A DNA stretch of 64,000 nt from Actinomycetota bacterium (lineage in GTDB: Bacteria > Actinomycetota > Actinomycetes > Propionibacteriales > Nocardioidaceae): assembly GCA_009701885.1 (NCBI GenBank), contig WLJH01000012.1, positions 1 to 64,000 on the forward strand, written 5' to 3'. Both the position numbers and the translations under genes were made by a program. The notes beneath the pieces were generated by a model that was not told the DNA's origin, searched no databases, and saw nothing but the letters and a program-made list of their open reading frames with translations. Positions 35,314 through 43,874 of this stretch are shown piece by piece; within the stretch, counting starts at the first letter, position 1; each line of letters begins with the position of its first letter.

Positions 35314-36762
35314 TCAGCCCACCTGGCCCCGCAGCTCGATGCTGACGACCCGCTCCTGGCCGTCCCGGCGGACGGTGAAGTCGACCCGCTCCCCCGGCTG
35401 GTAGGTGCGGATGGCGACGATGAGCGCGATCCCGTCGGTGACCCGCACGCCCTCGACCTCGGTGACCACGTCGCCGTCCTGCAGGCCGGCCTCCTCGGCG
35501 GCGCTGCCGGCGGTGACCTCCTGGATCTCCGCGCCGTCGCCGTCGCCGTTCCCGGTGCGGACCTCCGCACCGATGACGGGGTACTGCGCCTCGCCCGTGC
35601 GCAGGATCTGGTCGGCGGTGATGCGGACCTGCTCGACCGGGATCGCGAACCCGACGCCGATGTTGCCGGCGTCGCGGCCGAAGCCGCCCGTGGTCGCGAT
35701 GGCGGAGTTGACCCCCACGACCTCGCCGAGCAGGTTCACCAGCGGGCCGCCGGAGTTGCCAGGGTTGATCGCGGCGTCGGTCTGCACCGCGTTGATGTAG
35801 GAGGTCGACTCGGGGTCACCGGTGGTGACCGGGCGGTCGAGCGCGGAGACGATGCCGGCCGTCACCGTGGAGGACAGGCCCAGCGGGGAGCCGATGGCCA
35901 CGACGGTCTCGCCGACGCGCAACCGGGTCGAGGCGCCGAGCGCGCTGGGCTCGAACTCCCCGGCCATCTCGGGGGCGATGAGCACCGCGAGGTCGTAGAC
36001 GGCGCTGCGCCCGACGACCTCGGCGTCATAGCGGTTTCCGTCCTGGTCGACGACCTGGATGCGGCCGCCGTCCTCGTCGGCGTCGGCGACGACGTGGCTG
36101 TTGGTGACGACGTGGCCCTGCCGGTCCAGCACGAAGCCGGACCCGGTGGCCCCCGACTCGTCGCCGCCGAACTCGGCGATGATCTGGACGGTGCTGGGCA
36201 GCAACGCGTCGGCGACGTTGGCGATCGTGCCGTCCTGGGCCGTGAGCGGCGCGTCCTCGCGGGTCTCGACGCCGTCGAGGCCGGTGCTGACCAGCCCGGG
36301 CTCCTCGGAGGCCTCGTCGAGGATCCGGAAGCCGGCGGCGCCGACGACCCCGCCGATGACGCCGACGACGAGCGCGAGCATCGCGACCACGGGCCACACC
36401 CAGCCGCCCACGCGGGCGGTCGGCACGTCGCCGCGCGCGGCGTGGGCGCCGGGCTGGGGGTACTGCTGGGCGTAGGCCTGGGTCTGCTGGGGCTGCTGGC
36501 CGTAGGGCTGGCCCCAGGGGCCCGGGGCCTGGGCGGGTACGCCGGGGAGCGGCTGGGTCCGCGACGTCCAGTCGGCCGGCGCCTGCGGCTCGCGGGCCTG
36601 CTCGACCCTGGCCTGCTCGACACGGGGCTGCTCGGCGGTCGGCTGCTCACCCCACGCCGCGGGGCTCTCGTGGAGGGCCGGCTGCTCGGGCCGCGCCTCG
36701 GGCGCCCGCTCCGGCTGCTGCTCGGGGGGCTGCGACGGCTCGGTCCGGTCCTGCTCGCTCAC
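35314..36762 (-). CDS. htrA: HtrA/DegP-type trypsin-like serine protease with PDZ domain
   Basis: 482 aa. A Gln/Pro-rich cytoplasmic N-terminus (~115 residues) precedes one membrane anchor (VWPVVAMLALVVGVIGGVVG), then an extracytoplasmic trypsin-like protease with triad H223 (TNSHVV), D257 (VYDLAV) and S337 (GNSGGP), and a C-terminal PDZ domain (~residues 385-480). It degrades or refolds envelope proteins. GTG 36762 is the start. It lies 130 bp behind the anti-sigma gene in the order sigE-rseA-htrA known from M. tuberculosis, where it belongs to the envelope-stress response. Confidence 0.92.
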   Translation of the reverse strand: MSEQDRTEPSQPPEQQPERAPEARPEQPALHESPAAWGEQPTAEQPRVEQARVEQAREPQAPADWTSRTQPLPGVPAQAPGPWGQPYGQQPQQTQAYAQQYPQPGAHAARGDVPTARVGGWVWPVVAMLALVVGVIGGVVGAAGFRILDEASEEPGLVSTGLDGVETREDAPLTAQDGTIANVADALLPSTVQIIAEFGGDESGATGSGFVLDRQGHVVTNSHVVADADEDGGRIQVVDQDGNRYDAEVVGRSAVYDLAVLIAPEMAGEFEPSALGASTRLRVGETVVAIGSPLGLSSTVTAGIVSALDRPVTTGDPESTSYINAVQTDAAINPGNSGGPLVNLLGEVVGVNSAIATTGGFGRDAGNIGVGFAIPVEQVRITADQILRTGEAQYPVIGAEVRTGNGDGDGAEIQEVTAGSAAEEAGLQDGDVVTEVEGVRVTDGIALIVAIRTYQPGERVDFTVRRDGQERVVSIELRGQVG

Positions 36763-36892
36763 CGCTCCATCATCCCCGACCGGCCAACCACCCCGCGGTG
36801 GGGTGCCGCGACCACCGCGCCCGGCCCGAGGGTGGACGCGGACCCGGACCGGGCCCCCTGAGCCACGAGGGGCGGGGCGGCGGCGTACGTCG

Positions 36893-37426
36893 TCAGGGGC
36901 GGATGCCGCGGCCGACCGGGAGCAGGAGCGAGGCGCCCTCCCCCGGCTGCGGGGTGACCCGGTCGAGGTCGGCCACCGGTGCGCGGCGGTCGACCGTGGG
37001 CGCGTCGGCCGGTGCGGTGCCCAGGGCGAGCACCCCGAGGACGGCCATCCCGGCGGCGCCGCCGACGCCGGCGAGGACCGCCGTGCGGCGTACGCGGGGG
37101 GTGGTGGCGGAGCCGGTCCGCACGACCGGCGGCAGGCCCGGGCCATGGCCGTAGGGGGTCTGTCCGTAGGGCGTCACGCGGTCCGCGGGGGTGCGCGCGG
37201 GCGGCATCGAGCAGGCGCCGAGGAGCGCGCCCTTGAGGTGGTCCGGGGCGCGGGTGCCCTCGCGGGCGGCGAGCCCGGAGAGCCGGGTCTTGACCCAGCC
37301 CTCGCGCTCGACGAGGTCGCGGCACAGGTGGCAGCCGTGGACGTGGGCCCACAGCCGCTCGGCCTCCGCGGGCGGCAGCTGTCCGTCGAGCAGCGCGCTG
37401 GCGCGGGCGCCGAGGTGACCGATCAC
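36893..37426 (-). CDS. rseA: Anti-sigma factor with ZAS zinc finger (RseA-like)
   Basis: 177 aa. The N-terminal anti-sigma domain has the ZAS motif H28-x3-C32-x2-C35 (HVHGCHLC). A likely membrane helix ([21 protein letters not shown]) sits near residue 125 with an extracytoplasmic tail. The GTG 37426 start overlaps the sigma factor stop (GTGA), the usual arrangement for a cognate pair. It should hold the sigma factor inactive until envelope or oxidative stress. Gene name by synteny with M. tuberculosis Rv1222. Confidence 0.88.
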   Translation of the reverse strand: MIGHLGARASALLDGQLPPAEAERLWAHVHGCHLCRDLVEREGWVKTRLSGLAAREGTRAPDHLKGALLGACSMPPARTPADRVTPYGQTPYGHGPGLPPVVRTGSATTPRVRRTAVLAGVGGAAGMAVLGVLALGTAPADAPTVDRRAPVADLDRVTPQPGEGASLLLPVGRGIRP

Positions 37427-38010
37427 GGGTGGGTGACCTCCTGGGGCATCGCGGGCCCGGCGTACCGCTCGCGGCCGTCGGTGGGCGCGCGGTGCGCCAG
37501 CGTCTGGCGCAGCATCGCGCGGCCGCGGCTGATCCGGGAGCGGACGGTGCCGAGCTTGGTGTCGAGGATCGTGGCGATCTCCTCGTAGGACAGTCCCTCG
37601 ACGTCGCACAGGACGACCGCGGCGCGGAAGTCCGGCGGGAGGGTGGCCAGCGCGGCCTCGACGTCGTCGTCGAAGTGCTGGTCGGTGTAGGCGACCTCGG
37701 GTGCCGGTGCGGCGCTGGTGAGCCGGTCGGCGCGCTCGTCGGAGAGGGCGTCGAAGCGGATCCGCTGCTTGCGACGCGCCTGGTCGAGGAAGAGGTTGGT
37801 GGTGATGCGGTGCAGCCAGCCCTCGAACGTGCCGGGCGTGTAGGAGTCCAGCGAGCGGAAGACCCGCACGAAGACCTCCTGGGTCAGGTCCTCGGCGTCG
37901 TGGCGGTCGCCGGTGAGGCGGTAGGCCAGGCGGTAGACGCGGTCGGAGTGCTGCTCGACGATCCGCTCCCACGACAGGTCCTGGCCCGTCGCGACGGTGC
38001 TGTCGTCCAC
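37423..38010 (-). CDS. sigE: ECF sigma factor, SigE-like
   Basis: 195 aa from GTG 38010, or 206 from GTG 38043. Region 2 ([20 protein letters not shown]...[18 protein letters not shown]) and region 4 ([40 protein letters not shown]) are complete. GGGGGA 8 nt upstream favours GTG 38010. Together with the overlapping ZAS anti-sigma gene, downstream htrA and a divergent Rv1220c-like methyltransferase, it is the SigE orthologue by context. A candidate self-recognised promoter lies at 38114-38139. Confidence 0.92.
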   Translation of the reverse strand: MDDSTVATGQDLSWERIVEQHSDRVYRLAYRLTGDRHDAEDLTQEVFVRVFRSLDSYTPGTFEGWLHRITTNLFLDQARRKQRIRFDALSDERADRLTSAAPAPEVAYTDQHFDDDVEAALATLPPDFRAAVVLCDVEGLSYEEIATILDTKLGTVRSRISRGRAMLRQTLAHRAPTDGRERYAGPAMPQEVTHP

Positions 38011-38113
38011 CTGGGTCCCCCTCGACCAGTACCTGCCCCGCACTCTGGCTCCTCACGGTAGGGACTGCTGCTGAGAGAAGGCTGTGAGCGCTCCTCGGGC
38101 TGTCTGTGGGTCC

Positions 38114-38139
38114 AACGGACGAGGGGGCGGCGGTGTTCC
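38114..38139 (-). promoter_or_regulatory. ECF-type promoter upstream of sigE
   Basis: On the minus strand GGAAC (38139-38135), a 17-nt spacer and CGTT (38117-38114) match the GGAAC-N16/17-CGTT pattern of SigE/SigH-type promoters. It lies about 70-100 bp upstream of the sigE start, consistent with autoregulation. Confidence 0.6.
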
Positions 38140-38231
38140 CGCGTGGCTGCCCGGGCGGCGGTCCGGTTGCGTGGCCCGCGCCCGGCGGCGTACGACGCTC
38201 GCGCCTGCGGCCGGGTGGGCCGGCCCCGCGG

Positions 38232-38263
38232 TAGGTTGACGCCCGACCACCCGCCTGAGGAGG
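38232..38263 (+). promoter_or_regulatory. -10 box and strong RBS of the O-methyltransferase gene
   Basis: TAGGTT (38232-38237) is a plausible -10 box. GAGGAGG (38257-38263) is a near-perfect Shine-Dalgarno. The codon at ideal 5-nt spacing is ATC 38269; no ATG, GTG or TTG follows at a suitable distance. Confidence 0.55.
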
Positions 38264-38268
38264 CCGTC

Positions 38269-38922
38269 ATCACCACCCCGATCAACGCCACCAGCTGGAC
38301 CTACAGCGAGGAGTTCGTGGCCGAGGACGACGTCCTGGCCGCGGCCCGTGCGCGCGCCGAGGAGGTCGGCGTGGTGCCGATCAGCCCCGGCGGCGGCGCA
38401 GCCCTGCGCTTCCTGGCCTCGGTGCTCGACGCGCGTGCGGTCGTCGAGATCGGCACCGGCACCGGCGTCTCGGGCCTGTGGCTGCTGCGGGGCATGCGCG
38501 CCGACGGCGTGCTCACCACCGTCGACATCGAGGCCGAGCACCAGCGCCTGGCGCGCGAGGGGTACGCCGAGGCCGGGATCGCCACCCAGCGGGCCCGGAC
38601 CATCGCCGGCGCCGCGCTCGACGTGCTGCCGCGGCTGACCGACGGCCACTACGACCTGGTCTTCTGCGACGGCGACAAGCGCGAGTACGCCGCCTACCTC
38701 GCCGAGGCCTGGCGGCTGCTGCGCCCCGGCGGCGTCGTGGTCTTCGACAACGCGCTGTGGCACGACCGCGTCGCCGACCCCAGCCAGCGCGACGAGGAGA
38801 CCGTCGCCATCCGCGAGCTCGGGCGCACCGTCGCCGAGCACGACGGCCTGCTCAGCGTGCTGCTCCCCGTGGGTGACGGCCTGCTCGCCGCCAAGAAGGT
38901 CTGGACGCCCGAGAGCGACTGA
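38269..38922 (+). CDS. SAM-dependent O-methyltransferase (Rv1220c-like), possible ATC start
   Basis: About 218 aa. Class I methyltransferase with SAM motif I VVEIGTGTGVSGLWLLRGM, VDIEAEHQRLA (acidic end of beta2) and YDLVFCDGDKREYAAYL. It is highly similar in memory to M. tuberculosis Rv1220c, including GVSGLWLL-GMR-DGVLTT-DIE-EH, and like it sits divergent from sigE. The open frame extends upstream to GTG 38143, but the Shine-Dalgarno at 38257-38263 points to ATC 38269. TTG 38236 is the nearest canonical start but lies within the putative -10 box. The substrate is unknown. Confidence 0.85.
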   Translation: MTTPINATSWTYSEEFVAEDDVLAAARARAEEVGVVPISPGGGAALRFLASVLDARAVVEIGTGTGVSGLWLLRGMRADGVLTTVDIEAEHQRLAREGYAEAGIATQRARTIAGAALDVLPRLTDGHYDLVFCDGDKREYAAYLAEAWRLLRPGGVVVFDNALWHDRVADPSQRDEETVAIRELGRTVAEHDGLLSVLLPVGDGLLAAKKVWTPESD

Positions 38923-38970
38923 GGCTCGGGGCCGGGCTGGTCGTCCCACCTGTCACAGGGGTCCCGCGGC

Positions 38971-39038
38971 GGGGGTACTCCGAATCACTTCTGATGCCGA
39001 GCGCCAGCTCAGGATCAAAGATGATTCGGACTACCCCC
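38971..39038. repeat. GGGNNTACTCCGAA palindromic element, copy 1
   Basis: Arms GGGGGTACTCCGAATCA (38971-38987) and TGATTCGGACTACCCCC (39022-39038) pair with one mismatch, with a small inner stem. It lies between two convergent genes, ending 3 bp from the stop of the lower-strand gene. Related copies are at 55441 and 58488. Likely doubles as a bidirectional terminator. Confidence 0.7.
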
Positions 39039-39040
39039 GC

Positions 39041-39385
39041 TCAGCGCTCCCCGCGAGCGGTCGGCGCGAACCCGTCCCACCCCTCGGCTGTGGCGACGTG
39101 CTCCCAGGCCTCGACGAGCACGGGCGGGACGCCGACGATCCGGGTGCCAGGGGCCTCGGCGACCCCGGCGAGGAACTCTGCCTCGAAGTCCGCACGCTCC
39201 TGCTCGCTCACGAACAGGTAGGTGCCCTCGAACCACTCGCCGCGGCGCATCCGCCACACCTTGAACCGCAGCCCGTCCATGCCGGTGAACCGGGCGTGCG
39301 AGGTGGACTCGACGTAGGCAGCGAGCTCGTCGGCGACCCGGTCGGGTACGCCGACCAGCGACCACCGCACCGAGAGGCCGTGCAC
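39041..39385 (-). CDS. Small protein, possible YdhR-like alpha/beta-barrel
   Basis: 114 aa. The core GLRFKVWRMRRGEWFEGTYL followed by FVSEQERADFEAEFLAG resembles YdhR/monooxygenase-like ferredoxin-fold dimers (strand, strand, then the F-S-E-A helix). No cofactor motif is expected in that fold. It starts 4 bp after the pepA stop, so it is the last gene of DUF3117-pepA-this gene. Family assignment is tentative. Confidence 0.6.
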   Translation of the reverse strand: MHGLSVRWSLVGVPDRVADELAAYVESTSHARFTGMDGLRFKVWRMRRGEWFEGTYLFVSEQERADFEAEFLAGVAEAPGTRIVGVPPVLVEAWEHVATAEGWDGFAPTARGER

Positions 39386-39389
39386 GGTG

Positions 39390-40961
39390 CTACTCCTGCT
39401 GGCCCGCGCCGACGCCGGCGAGCGGGTCCTCGGACCCCAGCCAGGTCAGCAGGGCGCGGGCGCCGAAGCCGGACGGACCGGTGGTCCACTCGAAGCTCTC
39501 CGAGGGCGAGTCGCCGACGGACGCGATGTCGAGGTGCGCCCAGGGGACGTCGCCGGTGAAGTGCTGGAGGAAGAGCGCGGCTGTGATGGCGCCCGGGCCA
39601 CCGCCGGCGTTGTCGGCATCGGCGACCTTCGAGGCGATCTTCTCCTCGTAGACCGAGGCCAGGGGGAAGCGCCACAGCGGCTCCCCGGCGCGGGTGCCGG
39701 CGGCCGCGATGGAGGCGGCCAGGCCCTCGTCGTCGGCGAAGAAGCCGCCCGTGCGCTGCCCGAGGGCCACCTTGATCGCGCCGGTCAGGGTCGCGACGTC
39801 CACGAGCGCGGCGGGAGCGATCTCGGCGACGGCGTACGCGAGGGCGTCGGCCATGACCAGACGGCCCTCGGCGTCCGTGTTGGTGACCTCGGTGGTGCGG
39901 CCGCCGAAGTGGCGGATGACGTCGCCGGGGCGCATGGCGCGGCCGGAGACGGAGTTCTCGGCGCAGGCGAGCAGGCCGACGACCTTGACCGGGCAGTCGA
40001 CGGCCTCGAGCGCGGCCATGGTGGCGAGCACGACGCCGGCGCCGGTCATGTCGCGCTTCATCGTCGACATCGCCTCGCCGGGCTTGATGGACAGGCCGCC
40101 GGTGTCGAAGGTGATGCCCTTGCCGACCAGCACGATCGTGGGCGTGCGGCGCGAGGACTTCCTCGGCGTGTAGTCGAGGCGCACCAGGCGCGGCGGGTTC
40201 ACCGAGCCCTGGCCGACGCCGAGGATGCCGCCGAAGCCGCCGGCGGCCAGCTGCTGCTCGTCCCAGACCTGGCACTTCAGGCCGGCCCGGTCAGCGACCT
40301 CGCGGGCCTGCTCGGCGAGCCAGACGGGGTTCTTGAGGTTGGACGGGACGGTCGCGAGCAGCCGCGCCTGCCACCCGGCGCCGCCGAGCGCGAGCCCGCG
40401 CGAGAGGGCCGGTTGCCGGTCGGTGCCGCAGCCGGCGAGCACCACGCGGCGTACGGGCTCGGACTCCGGCCGTTCCTGGGAGCGCCACGAGAACGAGAAC
40501 GAGCCCAGCACCACCCCGACGACGAAGGCCTCGAGCCCGGCGTCGTCGGTGATCGCGGCGATCGAGGTCGCCACGGATGCCCGGCCCTTGGTGGCCCGCG
40601 CCAGCGTCGCCCCGGCGCGCCGGAGCGCGTCGGTGCCCTGGTCGCCGACACCGACGAGCAGCACCCAGCGCAGGTCGCCGTCGTCGGGCGAGCCGAGCGG
40701 GACCGGCAGCCGCACGACCTCCCCGACCTTGCCGGTGGCCTTCTCGGCCTCCAGCAGGGCCAGCAGGTCGACGCCGAGCTGCCCGGCGAGCTCCTCGGCG
40801 CCCGGTCCGAGGACCGGTCCGTCGCCCTCCTCGGGTCCCGCGGGCAGCACGGGCAGCGCGACGACCTCCACACCGCGTACGGCGTGGGGTCCGACGTCGC
40901 TGAGCGCGATCTCCGGCGGGGTGACCTGGGTGGGCAGTGCGGGTGCCGAGGGCTCCATCAA
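39390..40961 (-). CDS. pepA: Leucyl aminopeptidase (M17)
   Basis: 523 aa. Dinuclear-metal cytosolic aminopeptidase. The C-terminal catalytic domain carries VGKGITFDTGGLSIKPGEAM (metal-binding Lys and Asp region) and the family signature NTDAEGRLVMADAL. The N-terminal ~190 residues are the M17 regulatory/oligomerisation domain. Start MMEPSAPAL at 40961. 7 bp separate it from the DUF3117 gene upstream. Length normal, motifs intact. Confidence 0.95.
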   Translation of the reverse strand: MMEPSAPALPTQVTPPEIALSDVGPHAVRGVEVVALPVLPAGPEEGDGPVLGPGAEELAGQLGVDLLALLEAEKATGKVGEVVRLPVPLGSPDDGDLRWVLLVGVGDQGTDALRRAGATLARATKGRASVATSIAAITDDAGLEAFVVGVVLGSFSFSWRSQERPESEPVRRVVLAGCGTDRQPALSRGLALGGAGWQARLLATVPSNLKNPVWLAEQAREVADRAGLKCQVWDEQQLAAGGFGGILGVGQGSVNPPRLVRLDYTPRKSSRRTPTIVLVGKGITFDTGGLSIKPGEAMSTMKRDMTGAGVVLATMAALEAVDCPVKVVGLLACAENSVSGRAMRPGDVIRHFGGRTTEVTNTDAEGRLVMADALAYAVAEIAPAALVDVATLTGAIKVALGQRTGGFFADDEGLAASIAAAGTRAGEPLWRFPLASVYEEKIASKVADADNAGGGPGAITAALFLQHFTGDVPWAHLDIASVGDSPSESFEWTTGPSGFGARALLTWLGSEDPLAGVGAGQQE

Positions 40962-40968
40962 GCGGTGG

Positions 40969-41136
40969 TCAGCCGACGACGGCCTTGAGGGCGTCGCCCA
41001 GGGCGCCGGCCTCCTCGGCGTTCAGCTCGACGACGAGACGTCCGCCGCCCTCGAGGGGGACCCGCATGACGATGCCGCGCCCTTCCTTGGTGACCTCCAG
41101 CGGACCGTCGCCCGTCCGCGGCTTCATCGCCGCCAT
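40969..41136 (-). CDS. DUF3117 micro-protein
   Basis: 55 aa: MAAMKPRTGDGPLEVTKEGR and onward is the highly conserved DUF3117 sequence found across actinobacteria (M. tuberculosis Rv1211 type). It is predicted as a small beta/alpha protein. Function unknown. First gene of the operon with pepA. ATG 41136 is the only sensible start. Confidence 0.93.
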   Translation of the reverse strand: MAAMKPRTGDGPLEVTKEGRGIVMRVPLEGGGRLVVELNAEEAGALGDALKAVVG

Positions 41137-41307
41137 CGCGCACCTCTTCCTCGTCGTCTTGCCCGAACGGCACAGGACGCGCAGCTCCGAGCGAGCCCGG
41201 ACCACGCGTGGAGGACCAGTATCCCCCACCGGGAGGGTGATCGGCAGCACAGGGTCCCCGTCGGTGGACACTCCACCGCCGGCAGGGCATGCGGCAGACT
41301 CCCCCGC

Positions 41308-42114
41308 ATGACCAGCCCGCTCACCTCCGGCCCCGTCCTGCTCGACCTCGCCGACGGCGTCGCCACCATCACGCTCAACCGCCCCGAGGCCATGAACAGC
41401 CTCGACATCGCGACCAAGGAGATCCTGGTCGAGGTGACCCGCACCGTCGCGGAGGACCCCGAGGTCCGCTGCGTCGTGCTGACCGGCACCGGGCGCGCCT
41501 TCTGCACCGGCCAGGACCTCAAGGAGCACATCGGGCTGCTGGAGACCGGCGGCAGCGACCAGCTCTTCACCACCGTCGAGAAGCACTACAACCCGATCGT
41601 GGCCACGCTCATGGAGATGGACAAGCCCGTCATCGCGGCGGTCAACGGCGTGGCCGCGGGCGCGGGCGCCAGCCTGGCCATGGCGTGCGACATGCGCATC
41701 GTCGCCGAGGGCGCGGGCTTCAACCTCGCGTTCTCCATCGTCGCGCTCTCCTGCGACACGGGCGCCAGCATCAACCTGCAGATCCTGGTGGGCCGGGCCA
41801 AGGCGCTGGAGCTGCTCTACTTCCCGCGCACCGTGCCCGCCGCCGAGGCGCTCGAGCTCGGCCTGGCCACCCGCGTGGTCCCCGCCGAGACGCTCGCCGC
41901 CGAGGCCGGCGAGCTCGCCCGCCGCCTGGCTGCCGGCCCGACCCGCGCGTACGGCGCCATGCGCCGCTCGGTGTCGTACGCCGCCGGGCACAGCGTCGCG
42001 GACTCCCTCGAGCTCGAGCGGCAGATGATGAACGCCACCGGCGCGACCGAGGACCACGCCGCAGCCGTCGCGGCGTTCGTGGCCAAGCAGAAGCCGGAGT
42101 TCCGCGGGCGCTGA
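41308..42114 (+). CDS. Enoyl-CoA hydratase/isomerase family protein
   Basis: 268 aa crotonase-fold enzyme. Oxyanion-hole segments are TGTGRAFCTGQDLKEH and NGVAAGAGASLAMACDMRIV; the region ALSCDTGASINLQILVG corresponds to the catalytic loop, with Asp as in PaaG-type isomerases. It acts on acyl-CoA in fatty-acid or phenylacetate-type catabolism; the exact reaction is unclear. ATG 41308. Monocistronic, divergent from the DUF3117-pepA operon. Confidence 0.88.
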   Translation: MTSPLTSGPVLLDLADGVATITLNRPEAMNSLDIATKEILVEVTRTVAEDPEVRCVVLTGTGRAFCTGQDLKEHIGLLETGGSDQLFTTVEKHYNPIVATLMEMDKPVIAAVNGVAAGAGASLAMACDMRIVAEGAGFNLAFSIVALSCDTGASINLQILVGRAKALELLYFPRTVPAAEALELGLATRVVPAETLAAEAGELARRLAAGPTRAYGAMRRSVSYAAGHSVADSLELERQMMNATGATEDHAAAVAAFVAKQKPEFRGR

Positions 42115-42135
42115 GGCTGTGGGCCGGCTGCGGCG

Positions 42136-42232
42136 AGGTTCGTCGGCCGGCCGACGAACCTTGCAGCTGGACGACGCACCTTTGTCGTCCCACTGCAGGG
42201 TTGGTCGGCCGGCCGATAGACCTTGCCGGAAG
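42136..42232. repeat. Cluster of palindromes between convergent genes
   Basis: A perfect 26-bp palindrome at 42136-42161 (AGGTTCGTCGGCC and its complement) is followed by an imperfect hairpin (TGCAGCTGGACGAC at 42162-42175 against GTCGTCCCACTGCA) and a second, imperfect GGTCGGCCGGCCGA copy near 42211. Could terminate both converging transcripts. Confidence 0.65.
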
Positions 42233-42249
42233 CCGGGCTGCTCACCGAC

Positions 42250-43167
42250 TCACGATCCTGGCGTCGGCTCGCCCGGCGTCGGCTCGGCCGTCGCTGTCGG
42301 CTCGGCCGTGGGCGTCGGCTCCTGGGTCGGCTCGGGCTCCTCGGTCGGCTCGGGCATCGGCCCCCACTCGTAGGCACCCGGCTCGACCCCGACCGCCCGC
42401 AGGATCCGCGGGGCGAGCACGTCGCGGAGGTACGCCTCCCCGGGGGCCGGTCCGAGCTCCACGGTGAGCGCGGACCCGGCGTACCGGTCGTTGAACCAGC
42501 CGGTCATCGTGCCGTGGCAGACGCCCCCGCAGTCGAAGGTCTTGCGCGGCAGCCGCAGGATCCGCGCGACCCGCTCGGCGAAGGCGCGGTCCTTGGTGTC
42601 GGTGTCCACGCCGTGCAGCGGCTGGTGGAAGCTCAGGATGCGGTCGGGCCGCACCCGCGCGAGGAAGCGCATCACCGCGCGGGTCTCGGGCTCGGAGGCC
42701 GGGCGGGGGCCGGACTCGTAGTTGCCGTCCAGCGGGGCCCAGCGGTAGGGGAAGTTGCGGTTGAGGTCGACCCCGCGGGCGTTGCGACGCGTGCCGGCGG
42801 CGATGCCGTCGGGGTTGTAGGTCGGGATGACCCAGACCTCGGCACCGATGAGCGGCTTCCCGTCGAGGATCGACCACAGCGCGGGGCGGGTGCGCCGCTC
42901 GTTGCCGTGCATCGCGCCGATGAGCACGACCGTGGGCACGCCGTTGTCTGCAGGCTCCCCCAGGCGGTGGGCCAGGATCGGTCGGCCCCGCACGGACTCG
43001 CCGATCTTGACCGTCTGCACGACCGCCTCGCGCTGGGCGCGGGCAGCGGGGACCTGCGTGGCGACCGAGACCTGCTGGGACCCCAGCGCGAGGACGGGCG
43101 CCGCGAGAGCGGCGAGGAGGACGGCGAGCCCGACCCGGCTCCGAGCGCCGGCGCGGGACCGCGGCAT
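42250..43167 (-). CDS. Secreted M14-family zinc carboxypeptidase/murein amidase-like
   Basis: 305 aa. The signal peptide (VGLAVLLAALAAPVLALG) is followed by an M14 peptidase domain: zinc ligands in AMHGNERR (HxxE) and the distal His in SFHQPLHG, substrate Arg/Asn in RNARGVDLNRNFP, catalytic Glu in LTVELGPAPGEA. The last ~35 residues are PT/EP repeats (EPTEEPEPTQEP, TPTAEPTATAEP), like a cell-wall linker. It likely trims peptidoglycan or peptides outside the cell. TGATG-coupled to the gene upstream. Confidence 0.85.
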   Translation of the reverse strand: MPRSRAGARSRVGLAVLLAALAAPVLALGSQQVSVATQVPAARAQREAVVQTVKIGESVRGRPILAHRLGEPADNGVPTVVLIGAMHGNERRTRPALWSILDGKPLIGAEVWVIPTYNPDGIAAGTRRNARGVDLNRNFPYRWAPLDGNYESGPRPASEPETRAVMRFLARVRPDRILSFHQPLHGVDTDTKDRAFAERVARILRLPRKTFDCGGVCHGTMTGWFNDRYAGSALTVELGPAPGEAYLRDVLAPRILRAVGVEPGAYEWGPMPEPTEEPEPTQEPTPTAEPTATAEPTPGEPTPGS

Positions 43168-43595
43168 CAGACCGCTGCCGTCCAGTAGGCCCAGGTGAAG
43201 ACCGCGACCCCGACGACCATCCCGAGGTGTGCGAGCAGCGACAGGCCCGGTCCGCTCGACCAGGAGTCCTCGGGGACCTCGACCGCGTGCCGGCCCTTCG
43301 AGGGCAGCCAGCGCACGAGGATCATCAGGCCGGCGATCGCGGTGCCCCACCACAGGCCGAGCGCGACGATGCCGACGAGCGGGTCACCAGGCACGGAGTC
43401 CTCGGGGCCGATGAGGAAGACCAGCCACACGAGCACCGCGAGCGAGCCGAGGACCGTGTGCGCCAGCAGCCAGGTCGGTCCGACGTCGACGCGCCGGGCC
43501 CCGCCCTCCTCCGAGCGACCCAGCCGCAGGCGGGTCAGGGCGACGACGACGGCGCCCAGGAACGTGAGGACGTAGACGACGACGCTGACCGACAC
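43167..43595 (-). CDS. Four-helix membrane protein
   Basis: 142 aa with four predicted membrane helices (VVVYVLTFLGAVVVAL, LLAHTVLGSLAVLVWLVFLI, IVALGLWWGTAIAGLMILV, LLAHLGMVVGVAVFTWAYW) and short polar loops. I do not recognise a family. Fourth gene of the dapE-LOG-DivIVA-like-this-M14 run, with a 15-bp gap upstream and a 1-bp overlap downstream. Confidence 0.75.
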   Translation of the reverse strand: MSVSVVVYVLTFLGAVVVALTRLRLGRSEEGGARRVDVGPTWLLAHTVLGSLAVLVWLVFLIGPEDSVPGDPLVGIVALGLWWGTAIAGLMILVRWLPSKGRHAVEVPEDSWSSGPGLSLLAHLGMVVGVAVFTWAYWTAAV

Positions 43596-43610
43596 GCGGG
43601 TGAGTGTGCC

Positions 43611-43874
43611 TCACTCGGTGTGTCGGGCGCCACGATCGTCCTGCTCCTCGGCGAGCCGCGCGAGCAGCGCGTCGACCTCGCTCATGCGGTAGCCGCGGAA
43701 GGCGATCGAGAACCGGACCCGGCGCAGGTCCTCGCTGGTCAGAGGTCGGTCGGCCGGGACCAGGGCGTCGGGACGGTCGTCGTACTCCTCGGCGAGCGGG
43801 GCGCCCTTGCCTGCCGCGACGACGGCGATCGCACCCAGCAGCAGCACGACCAGGATCGCGAAGAACCACATCAT
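43611..43874 (-). CDS. Small DivIVA-domain membrane protein
   Basis: 87 aa. An N-terminal membrane helix (FFAILVVLLLGAIAVVAA) is followed by a short DivIVA-domain motif, LRRVRFSIAFRGYRMSEVDA plus LLARLAEEQ, as in the actinobacterial DivIVA-domain proteins that sit beside LOG genes. A likely role is polar or septal membrane localisation. The start ATG 43874 overlaps the LOG stop (ATGA). Confidence 0.82.
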   Translation of the reverse strand: MMWFFAILVVLLLGAIAVVAAGKGAPLAEEYDDRPDALVPADRPLTSEDLRRVRFSIAFRGYRMSEVDALLARLAEEQDDRGARHTE

